DNA of 64,000 bases from Corynebacterium glaucum (GTDB taxonomy: Bacteria > Actinomycetota > Actinomycetes > Mycobacteriales > Mycobacteriaceae), in assembly GCF_030408855.1 (NCBI RefSeq), contig NZ_CP047358.1, positions 1,984,001-2,048,000 on the forward strand. Direction: 5' to 3'. Of the stretch, positions 11,148 through 20,082 are shown in pieces. The translations under genes and the position numbers were made by a program. Positions within the stretch are counted from its first letter, which is position 1; each line of letters starts with the position of its first letter. Below the pieces are notes generated by a model. That model searched no databases. It saw only the letters and a program-made list of their open reading frames with translations, and had not been told where the DNA came from.

Positions 11148-11164
11148 CCCCCTACATATGGGGG
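11148..11164 (-). terminator. Hairpin between metB and the GntR-type gene
   Basis: CCCCC-TACATAT-GGGGG. On the minus strand a run of five T lies about ten bases downstream. It may terminate metB, or it may be an operator for the GntR-type gene that starts at 11051. Confidence 0.4.
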
Positions 11165-11185
11165 TAAGGATAGGTTAAGTTTCCA

Positions 11186-12343
11186 CTAAATCGCGGCAAA
11201 CGCCTGCCGAAGGTCCGCAATGAGATCGTCGGCATCCTCGATGCCCACCGAGATGCGGACCAGTTCCGGGGGCACTTCAAGCGCGGACCCGGTGACGCTG
11301 ACGTGCGTCATGGTTGCCGGGTGCTCCACCAGGCTCTCCACGCCGCCCAGCGATTCCGCGAGGCAGAAAAGTTTCGTGCTCAAGCAGAACTGTTTTGCTT
11401 GCTCCTCCGCGTGGAAAAGCACGGAGACCATGCCGCCGAAGCGCCGCATCTGTCGCTTGGCCACCTCGTGGCCGGGATGCGACTCCAACCCCGGGTAAAG
11501 CACTTTCGCAACCTCATCCTGCTGACCGAGGAACTCCGCGACAGCCTCGGCGTTGTCGCAGTGGCGCTCCATGCGCACCGGCAGCGTCTTCAAGCCGCGG
11601 GCAGTCAGGTACGTGTCGAACGGAGACGGGATCGAGCCGACCCAGCCGAAGAAGAAGCGCAGCTGGTCCTCGAAGCCGTCGATAAGCGAGTCCTTGCCGC
11701 ACACCACTCCCCCAACGACGTCGGAGTGACCACCGACGTATTTCGTGGTGGAGTGGAGGACGACATCCGCACCCAGCTCGAACGGCTTCTGCAGGTACGG
11801 CGAGGCAAACGTGTTGTCCACCACCAGCGCCGCATGCTGCTTGACGTGAGAAATCGCGGCGATGTCAGCGATAGACAGCAACGGGTTGGTCGGGCTTTCC
11901 ACCCAGATGACCTTGGTGTTGTCCTGCACAGCAGCGGCCACCGCGTCAACGTCAGTGATGTCCACGACGGTGTTTTCCACACCCCACAGCGTGAACACCT
12001 GCTGGATCAGGCGGTAGGTGCCGCCGTACGCGTCGTTGCCGATCACGATGTGGTCGCCCGGCTTGAGCAGCACGCGCAGCACCGTGTCCACCGCAGCCAT
12101 GCCGGACGCAAACGCAACACCGAAGTCCGCCCCCTCGAGTGCGGCCAGTGTCTTCTCCAGCGCGGTGATGGTCGGGTTGCCCACACGGGTGTACTCGTAG
12201 CCGCCACGCAAGGTAGCCAGGCCGTCTTGGGCGAAAGTGGTGGAAGCGTAGATCGGGGTATTGATCGAACCGTACAGACCATCTGGCTCATACCCAGCGT
12301 GGATTGCCTGCGTAGATACGCCGTTGTGCGACTGTGCGGTCAT
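11186..12343 (-). CDS. metB: Cystathionine gamma-synthase
   Basis: The 385-residue PLP enzyme joins O-acylhomoserine and cysteine to cystathionine in methionine synthesis by transsulfuration. Visible: YEYTRVGNPT, FASGMAAVDTVLR, VVDNTFASPYLQKP, and HSTTKYVGGHSDVVGG with the PLP lysine. The start has AAAGGAGAAGGC directly upstream. Related cystathionine lyases share the fold, but the N-terminal STQAIHAGYEPD and overall similarity to corynebacterial MetB favour the synthase. Confidence 0.88.
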   Translation of the reverse strand: MTAQSHNGVSTQAIHAGYEPDGLYGSINTPIYASTTFAQDGLATLRGGYEYTRVGNPTITALEKTLAALEGADFGVAFASGMAAVDTVLRVLLKPGDHIVIGNDAYGGTYRLIQQVFTLWGVENTVVDITDVDAVAAAVQDNTKVIWVESPTNPLLSIADIAAISHVKQHAALVVDNTFASPYLQKPFELGADVVLHSTTKYVGGHSDVVGGVVCGKDSLIDGFEDQLRFFFGWVGSIPSPFDTYLTARGLKTLPVRMERHCDNAEAVAEFLGQQDEVAKVLYPGLESHPGHEVAKRQMRRFGGMVSVLFHAEEQAKQFCLSTKLFCLAESLGGVESLVEHPATMTHVSVTGSALEVPPELVRISVGIEDADDLIADLRQAFAAI

Positions 12344-12370
12344 GCCTTCTCCTTTGCAACTGAGGTACGT

Positions 12371-12400
12371 CTGAACCGGATACTAGACCAAGCGGTTCAG
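12371..12400. promoter_or_regulatory. Inverted repeat in the metB/glbO divergent promoter region
   Basis: CTGAACCG-N14-CGGTTCAG, a perfect 8-bp dyad 28 bases upstream of the metB start. It does not match the TAGAC-N6-GTCTA box of the methionine repressor McbR. Candidate operator. Confidence 0.4.
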
Positions 12401-12497
12401 GGCGTTGCCGTTGCGGGTCGATTTATATGCAGACCGCGATCACAACACCATTCCCCAGCTGAGTATCGTGCACGGTAGAGACAGGAGGTTACGCACC

Positions 12498-12896
12498 GTG
12501 GATCAGGAGCTTTCGCTTTACGACGCCGTGGGCGGCGAAGAATTCTTCCAAAAACTCGTCGCCGGTTTCTACGCGCAAATCAAAACCGATGACCTGATCG
12601 GGCCGATGTACCCGGAAGATGATTGGGAAGGCGCGGAGGATCGCCTGCGCTGGTTTTTATCCCAGTACTGGGGTGGGCCGCGCATGTATCAGGAGCAGCG
12701 CGGCAACCCGATGCTGCGGCGGCGCCACTTTCCGTTCTCCATCGGTGAGGCCGAGGCGGATCGCTGGCTGGATCTGATGCACAACTCGTTGGACCAGTTC
12801 AGCGACGAGGAATTGCTCCCCGTCTACCGAGACCAGCTATGGAACCACATGCAGCGCGTGGCCTACATGATGATTAACCGACCCACATTGCGGTAG
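12498..12896 (+). CDS. glbO: Group II truncated hemoglobin
   Basis: The 132-residue globin of the TrHbII (GlbO) type binds heme and handles O2 or NO in the cytosol. LYDAVGGEEFFQKLVAGFY is the N-terminal helix pair, YWGGP and the histidine of RRRHFPFSI (proximal side) follow, and the sequence ends at the H helix. The GTG at 12498 is chosen for AGGAGG nine bases upstream. Its last 34 bases overlap the convergent gene that follows. Confidence 0.93.
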   Translation: MDQELSLYDAVGGEEFFQKLVAGFYAQIKTDDLIGPMYPEDDWEGAEDRLRWFLSQYWGGPRMYQEQRGNPMLRRRHFPFSIGEAEADRWLDLMHNSLDQFSDEELLPVYRDQLWNHMQRVAYMMINRPTLR

Positions 12897-13528
12897 ATCG
12901 AACCGTAGGGTGCGTCGAGGCGCACCCAGCTGCCTGCGGTAGCAACGCGGAGGTGGCGTGGGATCTCTGCGGGTGCTTCAAACCCGGGAATGAGACCCAG
13001 CGCGGTGCACGCGAAGATCATCCGCATGGGGATCTCGACAGGGGCGGCGGAATCCGCGTCGGCTGTCAGGACGATGCCGTCGAGCAGCGACCTCGGCGGG
13101 CCGGCTGGGCCAGAAAACTGCCGCGCGAGGTTGCGTCCCTCGTCGGCGAGCCGGCGGGCCACACCAACCGGCACTATGTCGCGCTCGACGAAACCAGTAG
13201 CGGGTGGCAGCGCGCCGGGCCACATCATGTCGCGGGCTTTTCCGACCTCGCGGCTCGCGTCTGCTGGACTCGAGTCTGTTGCATCGGAGTCGCCAGCGTC
13301 CCGGAGCGCGTTCAGGAGGTCATTGGCCGCCACGACCGCACCGTCGCGCGAGGCGCTGCCCGACACCCTGCGGGCGGCTAGACAATCGAACGGAGTGGTG
13401 ACAAAGACGTCGACCACATGGTCGTCGACAAGCGAAAAACGAGCTAGTGCTGCCTGGTCAAGCCCCAGTGCGCGGCCCAGGAGCGTGGTCAATCCGCGCT
13501 CGCCCTGGGTAACAGTAAGGGTTTCCAC
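12863..13528 (-). CDS. Conserved actinobacterial protein, unknown function
   Basis: The 221-residue soluble protein has no motif I recognise. It starts ETLTVTQGERGLTTLLGRALGL and is rich in Ala, Asp and Val with no signal peptide or membrane segment. The GTG start shares its first G with the TAG stop of the upstream thioesterase gene (TAGTG at 13530-13526), a strong sign of translational coupling. Its 3' end overlaps the convergent glbO gene. Confidence 0.7.
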   Translation of the reverse strand: METLTVTQGERGLTTLLGRALGLDQAALARFSLVDDHVVDVFVTTPFDCLAARRVSGSASRDGAVVAANDLLNALRDAGDSDATDSSPADASREVGKARDMMWPGALPPATGFVERDIVPVGVARRLADEGRNLARQFSGPAGPPRSLLDGIVLTADADSAAPVEIPMRMIFACTALGLIPGFEAPAEIPRHLRVATAGSWVRLDAPYGSIYRNVGRLIIM

Positions 13529-13983
13529 TACCCCTCGAGAGCGCTCGATGCCGCGGACTGGGACAGGATGCCAATTTCTTTGGTCGTGATCTCTCGCGGC
13601 GAGGTCGTGGCGTTATCCACCGTCACCTGCACACACTCGATCACGCAGCAGACGCGCCCCTGGGCATCCTTGATCTCCTGGCGGGTGGTGAAAGAGGTGT
13701 TGCCCACGCGCACCACCTGCGTCTCCACCGTCGCGGTCACCGTGTTTGGCAACAGCGGACGCAGGTAATCCGCTTCGAGGTGGCGGACAAAAACGACGAA
13801 CTCGTGGCCGCGGGAGTAGAAGTTCTCCTGCGCGAAAGCGAGGCGGGCCTCCTGTGCGAGCTCGATATAGGCGGAGTTCGTGACGTGGCCATAGCGGTCA
13901 AAATCGTTCCACCGCAGAGGGATGTTGTGAACGTGGACGTTGCCGGCGAGCTCCTGAGAGTCGCGGACAGCCTGGTCAGCCAT
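13528..13983 (-). CDS. Acyl-CoA thioesterase, 4HBT hot-dog fold
   Basis: The 151-residue protein has RWNDFDRYGHVTNSAYIEL, the 4-hydroxybenzoyl-CoA thioesterase signature with the catalytic Asp. VGNTSFTTRQEI and VCCVIECVQVTVD form later sheet strands. It probably hydrolyses short or medium acyl-CoA esters in the cytosol; the substrate is unknown. The ATG at 13983 has AAAGG ten bases upstream. Confidence 0.85.
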   Translation of the reverse strand: MADQAVRDSQELAGNVHVHNIPLRWNDFDRYGHVTNSAYIELAQEARLAFAQENFYSRGHEFVVFVRHLEADYLRPLLPNTVTATVETQVVRVGNTSFTTRQEIKDAQGRVCCVIECVQVTVDNATTSPREITTKEIGILSQSAASSALEG

Positions 13984-14030
13984 TGCTTTCACACCTTTTG
14001 GTTGAGATTTGAATTACCCTGCGCCCAACC

Positions 14031-15701
14031 CTAGCGCGTGAGCTTGCGGTGCGTGACGCGCGAAGGCTTCGCAGCCTCCTCACCGAGGCGCTCAACCTTG
14101 TTCTTCTCGTAGTCTCCGAAGTTGCCCTCGAACCAGAACCACTTGCCCTCTTCGATGTTGCCCTCCCAGGCGAGGATGTGCGTGCAGGTGCGGTCCAGGA
14201 ACCAGCGGTCGTGCGAAATGACCACCGCGCAACCCGGGAAGTTTTGCAGCGCGTTTTCCAACGAGCCCAGGGTTTCCACGTCAAGGTCGTTGGTCGGCTC
14301 ATCAAGCAGGATCAGGTTGCCGCCCTGCTTCAGGGTCAGCGCGAGGTTTAGGCGGTTGCGCTCACCACCAGAGAGCACCTTCGACGGCTTCTGCTGGTCC
14401 GGGCCCTTGAACCCGAACGCGGACAGGTAGGCACGCGACGGCATTTCGTTTTGGCCGACGTGGATGTAGTCCAGACCATCGGAAACCACTTCCCACACAG
14501 TCTTTTCCGGGTCGATGTTCGCGCGGTTCTGGTCCACGTAGCTCAACTGCACGGTCTCACCGACATCAACGGAGCCGCCGTCCGGCTGCTCGAGACCGAC
14601 GATCGTCTTGAACAGGGTGGTCTTACCCACACCGTTCGGGCCGATGACACCGACGATGCCGTTGCGCGGCAGCGTGAAGGAGAGATCCTTGATCAGCACG
14701 CGACCGTCGAAACCCTTGTCCAGGCTGGCAACCTCAACAACCTTGTTGCCCAAGCGCGGCGGAGTCGGGATCTGAATCTCTTCAAAGTCGAGCTTCTTGT
14801 ACTGCTCCGCCTCGGCTGCCATCTCTTCGTAGCGCTCCAGACGCGCCTTGTTCTTCGCCTGGCGTGCCTTCGGCGAAGAACGCACCCACTCAAGCTCATT
14901 CTTCAGACGCTTCTGCAGCTTCTGATCCTTCTTGCCGGCGACTTCAAGACGCTCGGCCTTCTTCTCCAGGTAGGTGGAGTAGTTGCCCTCGTACGGGTAG
15001 AGCTTCCCGCGATCGACCTCACAGATCCACTCCGCAACGTTGTCCAGGAAGTAGCGGTCGTGAGTAATTGCCAACACTGCACCCGGGTAGGACTGGAGAT
15101 GCTTCTCCAGCCAGAGGACACTCTCGGCATCGAGGTGGTTGGTCGGCTCGTCGAGGAGGAGCAGGTCCGGCTCGGAGAGCAAGAGCTTTGCCAGCGCCAC
15201 ACGGCGACGCTCACCACCGGAGAGGTGGGTGACCGGCTCTTCAGACGGCGGGCAGCGCAGCGCTTCCATTGCCTGCTCGATCTTGGAGTCGACCTCCCAC
15301 GCGTCGGCGGCGTCGAGCTCCTCCTGGAGCTTGCCCATCTCCTCCATCAGCTCGTCGGAGTAGTTGGTGGCCATCTCCTCGGCGATCTCCTCGAAGCGCT
15401 GCTTCTTGGCAAAGATGTCGCCCAGGCCCTCTTCGACGTTCTCGCGAACCGTCTTCTCCTCGTTCAGCGGCGGCTCCTGGAGCAGGATGCCCACCGATGC
15501 GCCCGGCTGGAGGAAAGCCTCGCCGTTGTTCGGCTGGTCGATGCCCGCCATGATTTTCAGCAGCGACGACTTACCTGCGCCATTCGGACCCACGACACCG
15601 ATCTTGGCGCCCGGGTAGAAGGCCATGGTGACATTGTCCAAAATGACCTTGTCACCGATAGCACGGCGGACATTCTTCATCGTGTAGATGAACTCAGCCA
15701 C
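14031..15701 (-). CDS. ettA: Energy-dependent translational throttle protein EttA (ABC-F)
   Basis: The 556-residue ABC-F ATPase matches the length of E. coli EttA. It binds the ribosomal E site and gates the first peptide bond according to ATP/ADP. Two nucleotide-binding domains are seen: GPNGAGKSS with LSGGERRRVALAKLLL, and GPNGVGKTT with LSGGERNRLNLALTL. A charged linker between them and an arm insertion (EMGKLQEELDAADAWEVD) are present. There are no membrane segments. The GTG at 15701 has AAGGGG seven bases upstream. Confidence 0.93.
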   Translation of the reverse strand: MAEFIYTMKNVRRAIGDKVILDNVTMAFYPGAKIGVVGPNGAGKSSLLKIMAGIDQPNNGEAFLQPGASVGILLQEPPLNEEKTVRENVEEGLGDIFAKKQRFEEIAEEMATNYSDELMEEMGKLQEELDAADAWEVDSKIEQAMEALRCPPSEEPVTHLSGGERRRVALAKLLLSEPDLLLLDEPTNHLDAESVLWLEKHLQSYPGAVLAITHDRYFLDNVAEWICEVDRGKLYPYEGNYSTYLEKKAERLEVAGKKDQKLQKRLKNELEWVRSSPKARQAKNKARLERYEEMAAEAEQYKKLDFEEIQIPTPPRLGNKVVEVASLDKGFDGRVLIKDLSFTLPRNGIVGVIGPNGVGKTTLFKTIVGLEQPDGGSVDVGETVQLSYVDQNRANIDPEKTVWEVVSDGLDYIHVGQNEMPSRAYLSAFGFKGPDQQKPSKVLSGGERNRLNLALTLKQGGNLILLDEPTNDLDVETLGSLENALQNFPGCAVVISHDRWFLDRTCTHILAWEGNIEEGKWFWFEGNFGDYEKNKVERLGEEAAKPSRVTHRKLTR

Positions 15702-15810
15702 GTGTAATCCCCTTGGGTTATGCGAGTTGAAAGACGCTTCACAGGGTACATCACCCACCCCCGCCTCACCCAGGGGCATTCAGGGGACTGCGCAGGGGCG
15801 GATCCATGAA

Positions 15811-16353
15811 CTAGAACGGGGCAGCGGCATCTTCCTTCACATCGTCAAACGTCACCACATCCTCCGCGCTGATGCGGGTTTCCGCGAACGCGGGCCCATC
15901 CTGTCCAGCGACCAGATCATCCGCCGATTGCGCTTGCAGTTCCTCGCGCAAAGCTCGCGCGGAGTGCAGCACCTGGTAGTTCGACAGGTCAAAAGAAACC
16001 TGTGTGGCTTTCAGCATGATCTTGGAGCGGGTCTGGGTCACCGGCTTCCCGGTTTCATCCACTCCCTCCTCGGACCAGGTCTTGGTGACCAGCTTGCCGG
16101 TGACAGAAACGGGGGCGCCTTTGAACAGGGAGACGCGGCAATTGTTGGCCAGTGATCCCCAGCACTCCGCGTCGATGTAGAGGTTGTCAACGTCTTCCCA
16201 GATCTCGGAGCCGTGTTCATCCTGGACTCCGGTGGGTCTGCGACGCGAGGATGCGATCCGGAGTTTGGTCAGCTGCCGATCCTGCGGACCGACGCGCAAG
16301 TACTCCGGCTGCGAGACGAGATTGCCGTGAATAGTGACGATGGTGGCGGACAT
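15811..16353 (-). CDS. ssb: Single-stranded DNA-binding protein
   Basis: The 180-residue protein has an OB fold over residues 1-120 (TIVTIHGNLVSQPEYLRVG; WEDVDNLYIDAECWG; GAPVSVTGKLVTKTW) and an acidic tail ending DDVKEDAAAPF, the SSB tip that binds partner proteins. The tail ends PF rather than the DIPF of classic SSB. Since ssb proper usually sits between rpsF and rpsR, this is probably a second SSB. Confidence 0.9.
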   Translation of the reverse strand: MSATIVTIHGNLVSQPEYLRVGPQDRQLTKLRIASSRRRPTGVQDEHGSEIWEDVDNLYIDAECWGSLANNCRVSLFKGAPVSVTGKLVTKTWSEEGVDETGKPVTQTRSKIMLKATQVSFDLSNYQVLHSARALREELQAQSADDLVAGQDGPAFAETRISAEDVVTFDDVKEDAAAPF

Positions 16354-16529
16354 AGGGAGTAGGCCTTTCGCTCAGGTTTACGTGGTGGGCCGGGGCAGGG
16401 GTGCCGTCGATAAGCAACTTGCTCCCCCAGCACCTGCAGCATGGCACGAAACAAACGAAAGGTAAAGGAAGCGTCGATTCGGCCTGTGTGCAACTTTTTT
16501 GCTCTCCACAGGTGAGCGATTTCGCGCAG

Positions 16530-18503
16530 CTAAGACTGGTTATATTGCGCGAGCATTTCGTTGTAACGGCGCCTCTCTTCGTCGTCGGTTTCTTCTGCCC
16601 GACGATCCACCTCGGCGGTCTCTGCACGATCGTCCAGCAGCCATTGCCTAAACAACACGCCGAAGACGATGACCAGCGGGAACGAGCCAGTGGCCCACGC
16701 GATACCGCCGCCGACTTTCTGATCCGCAAGCAAGTCCGGCTGCCACGGCAACTGGAGCGCCTGGTAAAAGTCCTCTGCGAGCACGATGTTGAGCTGCATG
16801 AGGTACACACCCATGAAGAGGTGGACTGGCATGGAGATCCACAACCATGCAAGGCGGATCTTCGCGTCGGCGCGCTGCGGAATTTCGTCGGGTCCGATGA
16901 GCTCCCAGAAGTAGAAGTACCCGGAAACCAAAAACACCGCGTTCATGATGACATGACCGGCGTGCTCTGAAATCATCAGCTCATACAGCGGAATAAAAAG
17001 GTACAGCGCGTAGAAGAAGAAGATGAACTGAATCAGGCTCACCGGCGGGTAGGTGACCACGCGCAGGAACGTCGACCGCTGGAAACTTTCCACCCATTGC
17101 CGCGGATTGAACTCGCCGGCGGGGTATGCGGCGCGCACCAGGGTCAGTGGAGCGCCGAGCACCAAGAGGACCGGCACGCCCATCGACAGGATCATATGCA
17201 CGGCCATGTGCGCGGAATAGGCCGCAGGCATGTGCATGCCGAGGCGGGAAGAGAGCGTGACGACGATTGCGCCGCAGCCAAGCAACCACCACACCGTGCG
17301 AGAAACTTGCCACCCTTCGACGCGCCGTGTGAGGTGCAGATAAAAGGCAGCCAGGAGAATGGCAATGACGCTGAATAGCAATTCGAAGCGCCACAGGGTG
17401 AACCAGTTGCCCCACGTCACCGGCTCCGCCAGGTTGTAACCCATCTGCACCTGCATCTGCGTGAGATTGGGATCGCGCGGCGGGGGCGGCGGGGTGCGGC
17501 CGAGGGTGGCGGCGAGGCCGGTGACGGCAGCCATGACAATCACCTCGACGGCGGCGAGGCGGGTGAATGCCTTCGGGTCTTTGCTCAGCGCAGGGATGGT
17601 GCGCTGCCGGTGCCAGTAACCGAACGCGCCGAGCACGAGGAGACCGACGGTTTTGGCGACGAGCACCCAGCCGTACTCATAGTCGGTGAGTTCGGTGAGC
17701 TGGATGCGGATTGCCGCGTTGATCAGTCCCGAGACGAGCATGGCGAGGAACGCGAAGAGCGCGATATTGGAGTAGCGGCGCACCGCCGGTTCCAGGTTCG
17801 GTCCGAGCCTGCGCCCGTGTGCGACTAGCGCCATCAGCGCGCCCACCCAAACGAGCATGAACGTCAGGTGCCAAATGAACGAGTTCGTGCCGTAGTCGTG
17901 ATTACCACCGGTCGCGGAGTGCCCGGTGAGCGCCAGCGGCATGATCGCAATGCCCGCACCGGCGAGCAGCACAACCTGCGGCCACCACGTGCTCGCAGTA
18001 AAACCGCCCGCGGCCACGACAGCGGCGAACGCGGCAACAATGAGCCAGACTTGCGATTCCTGGACTTGCTCGATTGCGGTTGACCACGCGGCAGCCTCGA
18101 AGATGACGTTGGCCAACGGTTCGCCGGAGACGTCGGAAAGCACGAGCGGGATCATGACAATGCCGACTAGCGCAAGTCCAGCCGACGCCCACGCGCCGGT
18201 ACGCGAAGCGATGTGGCCGTCGACAGTCAGTGGCGCGCCGTTCAGGTCCTGCCCGACCATGCGCGGGGGGATGAGAAACGCGGAAAAGAGGAATGAGCCA
18301 ACCGCAAGCGCGGCGAGCATCCAGCCGGCCCCGCGCAGCGCCGGTAGGCCGAACGTGGTCGGCCAGCCCGGATCTGGGATGCCCAAGACGGCTAACGACT
18401 CCCCCACAAACGACTGAGCGACCGCCCCCGCAATGACCGCCGCGACAAGCACAGCCGCGAGGTAGAACGGCCACGCCGCTTTCACAGCCCGCTTCTCTTG
18501 CAT
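16530..18503 (-). CDS. CopD/CtaG-type copper and cytochrome oxidase assembly membrane protein
   Basis: The 657-residue polytopic protein begins with a signal-anchor segment. Its N-terminal half (about 1-330) resembles CopD, with many membrane helices, and its C-terminal half (about 350-620) is a CtaG/caa3 assembly domain with HMPAAYSAHMAVHMILSMGV and SEHAGHVIMNAVF. The clustered His and Met suggest copper handling at the membrane for oxidase assembly, which fits ctaD in the same window. The ATG at 18503 is preferred to a GTG three codons upstream. The C-terminal tail is charged and cytosolic. Confidence 0.85.
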   Translation of the reverse strand: MQEKRAVKAAWPFYLAAVLVAAVIAGAVAQSFVGESLAVLGIPDPGWPTTFGLPALRGAGWMLAALAVGSFLFSAFLIPPRMVGQDLNGAPLTVDGHIASRTGAWASAGLALVGIVMIPLVLSDVSGEPLANVIFEAAAWSTAIEQVQESQVWLIVAAFAAVVAAGGFTASTWWPQVVLLAGAGIAIMPLALTGHSATGGNHDYGTNSFIWHLTFMLVWVGALMALVAHGRRLGPNLEPAVRRYSNIALFAFLAMLVSGLINAAIRIQLTELTDYEYGWVLVAKTVGLLVLGAFGYWHRQRTIPALSKDPKAFTRLAAVEVIVMAAVTGLAATLGRTPPPPPRDPNLTQMQVQMGYNLAEPVTWGNWFTLWRFELLFSVIAILLAAFYLHLTRRVEGWQVSRTVWWLLGCGAIVVTLSSRLGMHMPAAYSAHMAVHMILSMGVPVLLVLGAPLTLVRAAYPAGEFNPRQWVESFQRSTFLRVVTYPPVSLIQFIFFFYALYLFIPLYELMISEHAGHVIMNAVFLVSGYFYFWELIGPDEIPQRADAKIRLAWLWISMPVHLFMGVYLMQLNIVLAEDFYQALQLPWQPDLLADQKVGGGIAWATGSFPLVIVFGVLFRQWLLDDRAETAEVDRRAEETDDEERRRYNEMLAQYNQS

Positions 18504-18527
18504 GCCTTTCACCCTACTTTCGCACGG

Positions 18528-18558
18528 TTACAAGCCATAACTCGCGCTGCGCTACAAT
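18528..18558 (+). promoter_or_regulatory. Probable tRNA-Arg promoter
   Basis: TACAAT at 18553-18558 is 23 bases upstream of the tRNA. A weak TTACAA at 18528-18533 could be the -35, with a long 19-base spacer. Confidence 0.35.
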
Positions 18559-18581
18559 GCTGGCTGGGTTTTTCACCCACT

Positions 18582-18658
18582 GCCTCCATAGCTCAGTGGA
18601 TTAGAGCAACCGGCTTCTACCCGGTGTGTCGCGGGTTCGAGTCCTGCTGGGGGCGCCA
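18582..18658 (+). tRNA. tRNA-Arg (anticodon TCT)
   Basis: A full cloverleaf can be drawn: acceptor GCCTCCA with TGGGGGC, D arm AGCTCAGTGGATTAGAGC, anticodon arm ACCGG-CTTCTAC-CCGGT, T arm with GGTTCGAGTCC, and an encoded CCA at 18656-18658. The mobile-element region begins at the very next base, so this gene marks the left border of the accessory region. Confidence 0.95.
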
Positions 18659-19085
18659 TGTGTTGTCTTGAGACATCGTTCCGGTCGTGTCTCGAGATTT
18701 CGTCATTTTTGGGTGCCCCGGAGTGGGTTGGGTGCGGCTTTCAGATGGGGAGATCGGCCGCCCTGGCATTGGTCCTCCTGCGGTCCTTGAACGTGCCCGG
18801 CATTGGGCCAGAGCAGCTTCGTTCAGACGGTCCCAATGGATCTAGCGATTGACGGCCCATGAACGTGACGCATCTGCCACGGGGCCGAATCCATCTGTTT
18901 AGGCGCTTCGCATGCGCAAGGATTGTCCGGAGCCGGAACGATGTCTCGAGACATCAGTTCACACCGCCGCGGGACGGTTTCCGGGCACGGGTTGCCCACC
19001 GGAACGATGTGGTGAGACATACCGCCTAGACAGACCGGAACGATCTCATGAGACATGCGGAACGATGTCATGGAACCAGACAACC
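18659..19085. mobile_element. Transposase-less element with IS481-style repeat ends
   Basis: The 427 bases hold no credible gene but have inverted ends. GAGACATCGTTCCGG at 18670-18684 faces a cluster of the opposite orientation at 18933-18954, 18999-19020, 19035-19056 and 19057-19073 (core GGAACGAT followed by a short dyad and GACAT). The right end interrupts the IS3-type orfB after the codon for Tyr. The asymmetric copy number resembles an IS481-family element with its transposase deleted (MITE-like). Confidence 0.6.
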
Positions 19086-19718
19086 GTAGCGGATCGACAC
19101 ATACTGCGAACCACGATCACTGTGGTGGACAAGCCCTTCAGCGCGAAGATCACCCGCGTGATACAGCGCGTGCTCAAACGCCTCTAGCGGCAGTTCATCG
19201 GTGTGCATACTCGCCCGGGTCGCGACACCGACAATCTTGCGCGAATACACATCGGTGATGAACGCGGTATAAGCAAAGCCCGACAGGGTACGCACATAGG
19301 TGATGTCAGCAACCCACAACCGGTGCGGTGCGCACGCAGTGAAGTCACGATTGACCAAATCGGGACGGCAATCAGCGACGTCAGTCCGAAGTGTCGTGAT
19401 CGGAGTGCGGCCACGCCTGCGGCCTTGGATGCCGGCGAGTTTCATCAACCGTGCGGTTTGATCACGACCGATATCCCAGCCGGCGCGCTGCATGGCCTTC
19501 CACATCTTCCGCACGCCGTAGACGCTGAAGTTGTCCTCGTAGACCTTCACAAGTTCGGGGATGAGCAGCGCGTCTGACAAGCTCCTGGCTGACGGGGCTC
19601 GTGTTTTCGCTGCCCGGTAGCCACGAGAAGTGATAAACCCACACTCTGTCTGCCTCAACGTGCGACAAATGGCCTCGACCCCGAAGCGATCGCGATACGT
19701 GTCGATGTATTCGATCAT
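19068..19718 (-). pseudogene. IS3-family transposase OrfB, truncated
   Basis: The 216 readable residues include the DDE integrase core: WVADITYVRTLSGFAYTAF with the first Asp and LVHHSDRGSQYVSIRY with the second. The normal frame ends at Tyr (about 19086), and the last residues (GCLVP) come from foreign sequence. The third catalytic residue (Glu) is lost, so the protein cannot be active. The ATG overlaps the orfA stop by four bases (ATGA). Confidence 0.85.
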
Positions 19719-20041
19719 CTTCTGGTGGGACGGGCGAGTTCCGCTGCGAAAAAAGCTGACGCTGTCTTCAAAATCTCGTTAGCCCTGCGCAGCTCGTTAT
19801 TTTCCCGCCGCAGACGCTTCAGTTCATCCTCTACTGACTCGTCGGTGCTGCCCTGAGCATCGAAGGCAGATATTCGAGGTTTCAACCAGTGATTAAGCGT
19901 GTGCGCCGAGACGCCAAGCTTCTCACCGATCTCTTCGGCCGCAGCCCACTTTGAGCACCCCTCAAGCTCAACGAGTTCCTCAGCGAGGCGCACCGCCTTG
20001 TCTTTGAACTCGTCACTGTACTTCCTAGGCATGATCCCCAT
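19715..20041 (-). CDS. IS3-family transposase OrfA
   Basis: The 108-residue DNA-binding subunit has a helix-turn-helix (KAVRLAEELV...IGEKLGVSAHTLNHW) and a leucine-zipper region (KRLRRENNELRRANEILK). It is intact, although the partner OrfB is truncated. It contains the frameshift site described separately. Confidence 0.85.
   Translation of the reverse strand: MGIMPRKYSDEFKDKAVRLAEELVELEGCSKWAAAEEIGEKLGVSAHTLNHWLKPRISAFDAQGSTDESVEDELKRLRRENNELRRANEILKTASAFFAAELARPTRR
19748..19754 (-). other. Programmed -1 frameshift site T-TTT-TTC
   Basis: In the orfA frame the codons GCT TTT TTC give the heptamer T TTT TTC (X XXY YYZ). A -1 shift here leads into the orfB frame, the standard way IS3 elements make the OrfAB fusion. 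The site is probably without effect now that orfB is truncated. Confidence 0.6.
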
Positions 20042-20082
20042 CCTTCTCTAGAAACGATCGGAGCTAAACCCAGGACGCTTCA

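Larger units (their letters stand above)
19086..20082 (-). mobile_element. IS3-family insertion sequence, 3' truncated
   Basis: The element carries orfA and orfB in IS3 order on the minus strand. Its left terminal end, reading TGAAGCGTCCTGGGTTTAGC from 20082, has the TGA...CC(T)GGGTTT form usual for this family. The right end is missing, replaced by the transposase-less element. It was inserted into the 3' part of the neighbouring IS481 transposase gene. Confidence 0.75.

Noticed and set aside
14451..15707. 418-codon open frame opposite ettA
   Set aside because: Mirror of ettA; Leu/Val/Arg-rich artefact without motifs.
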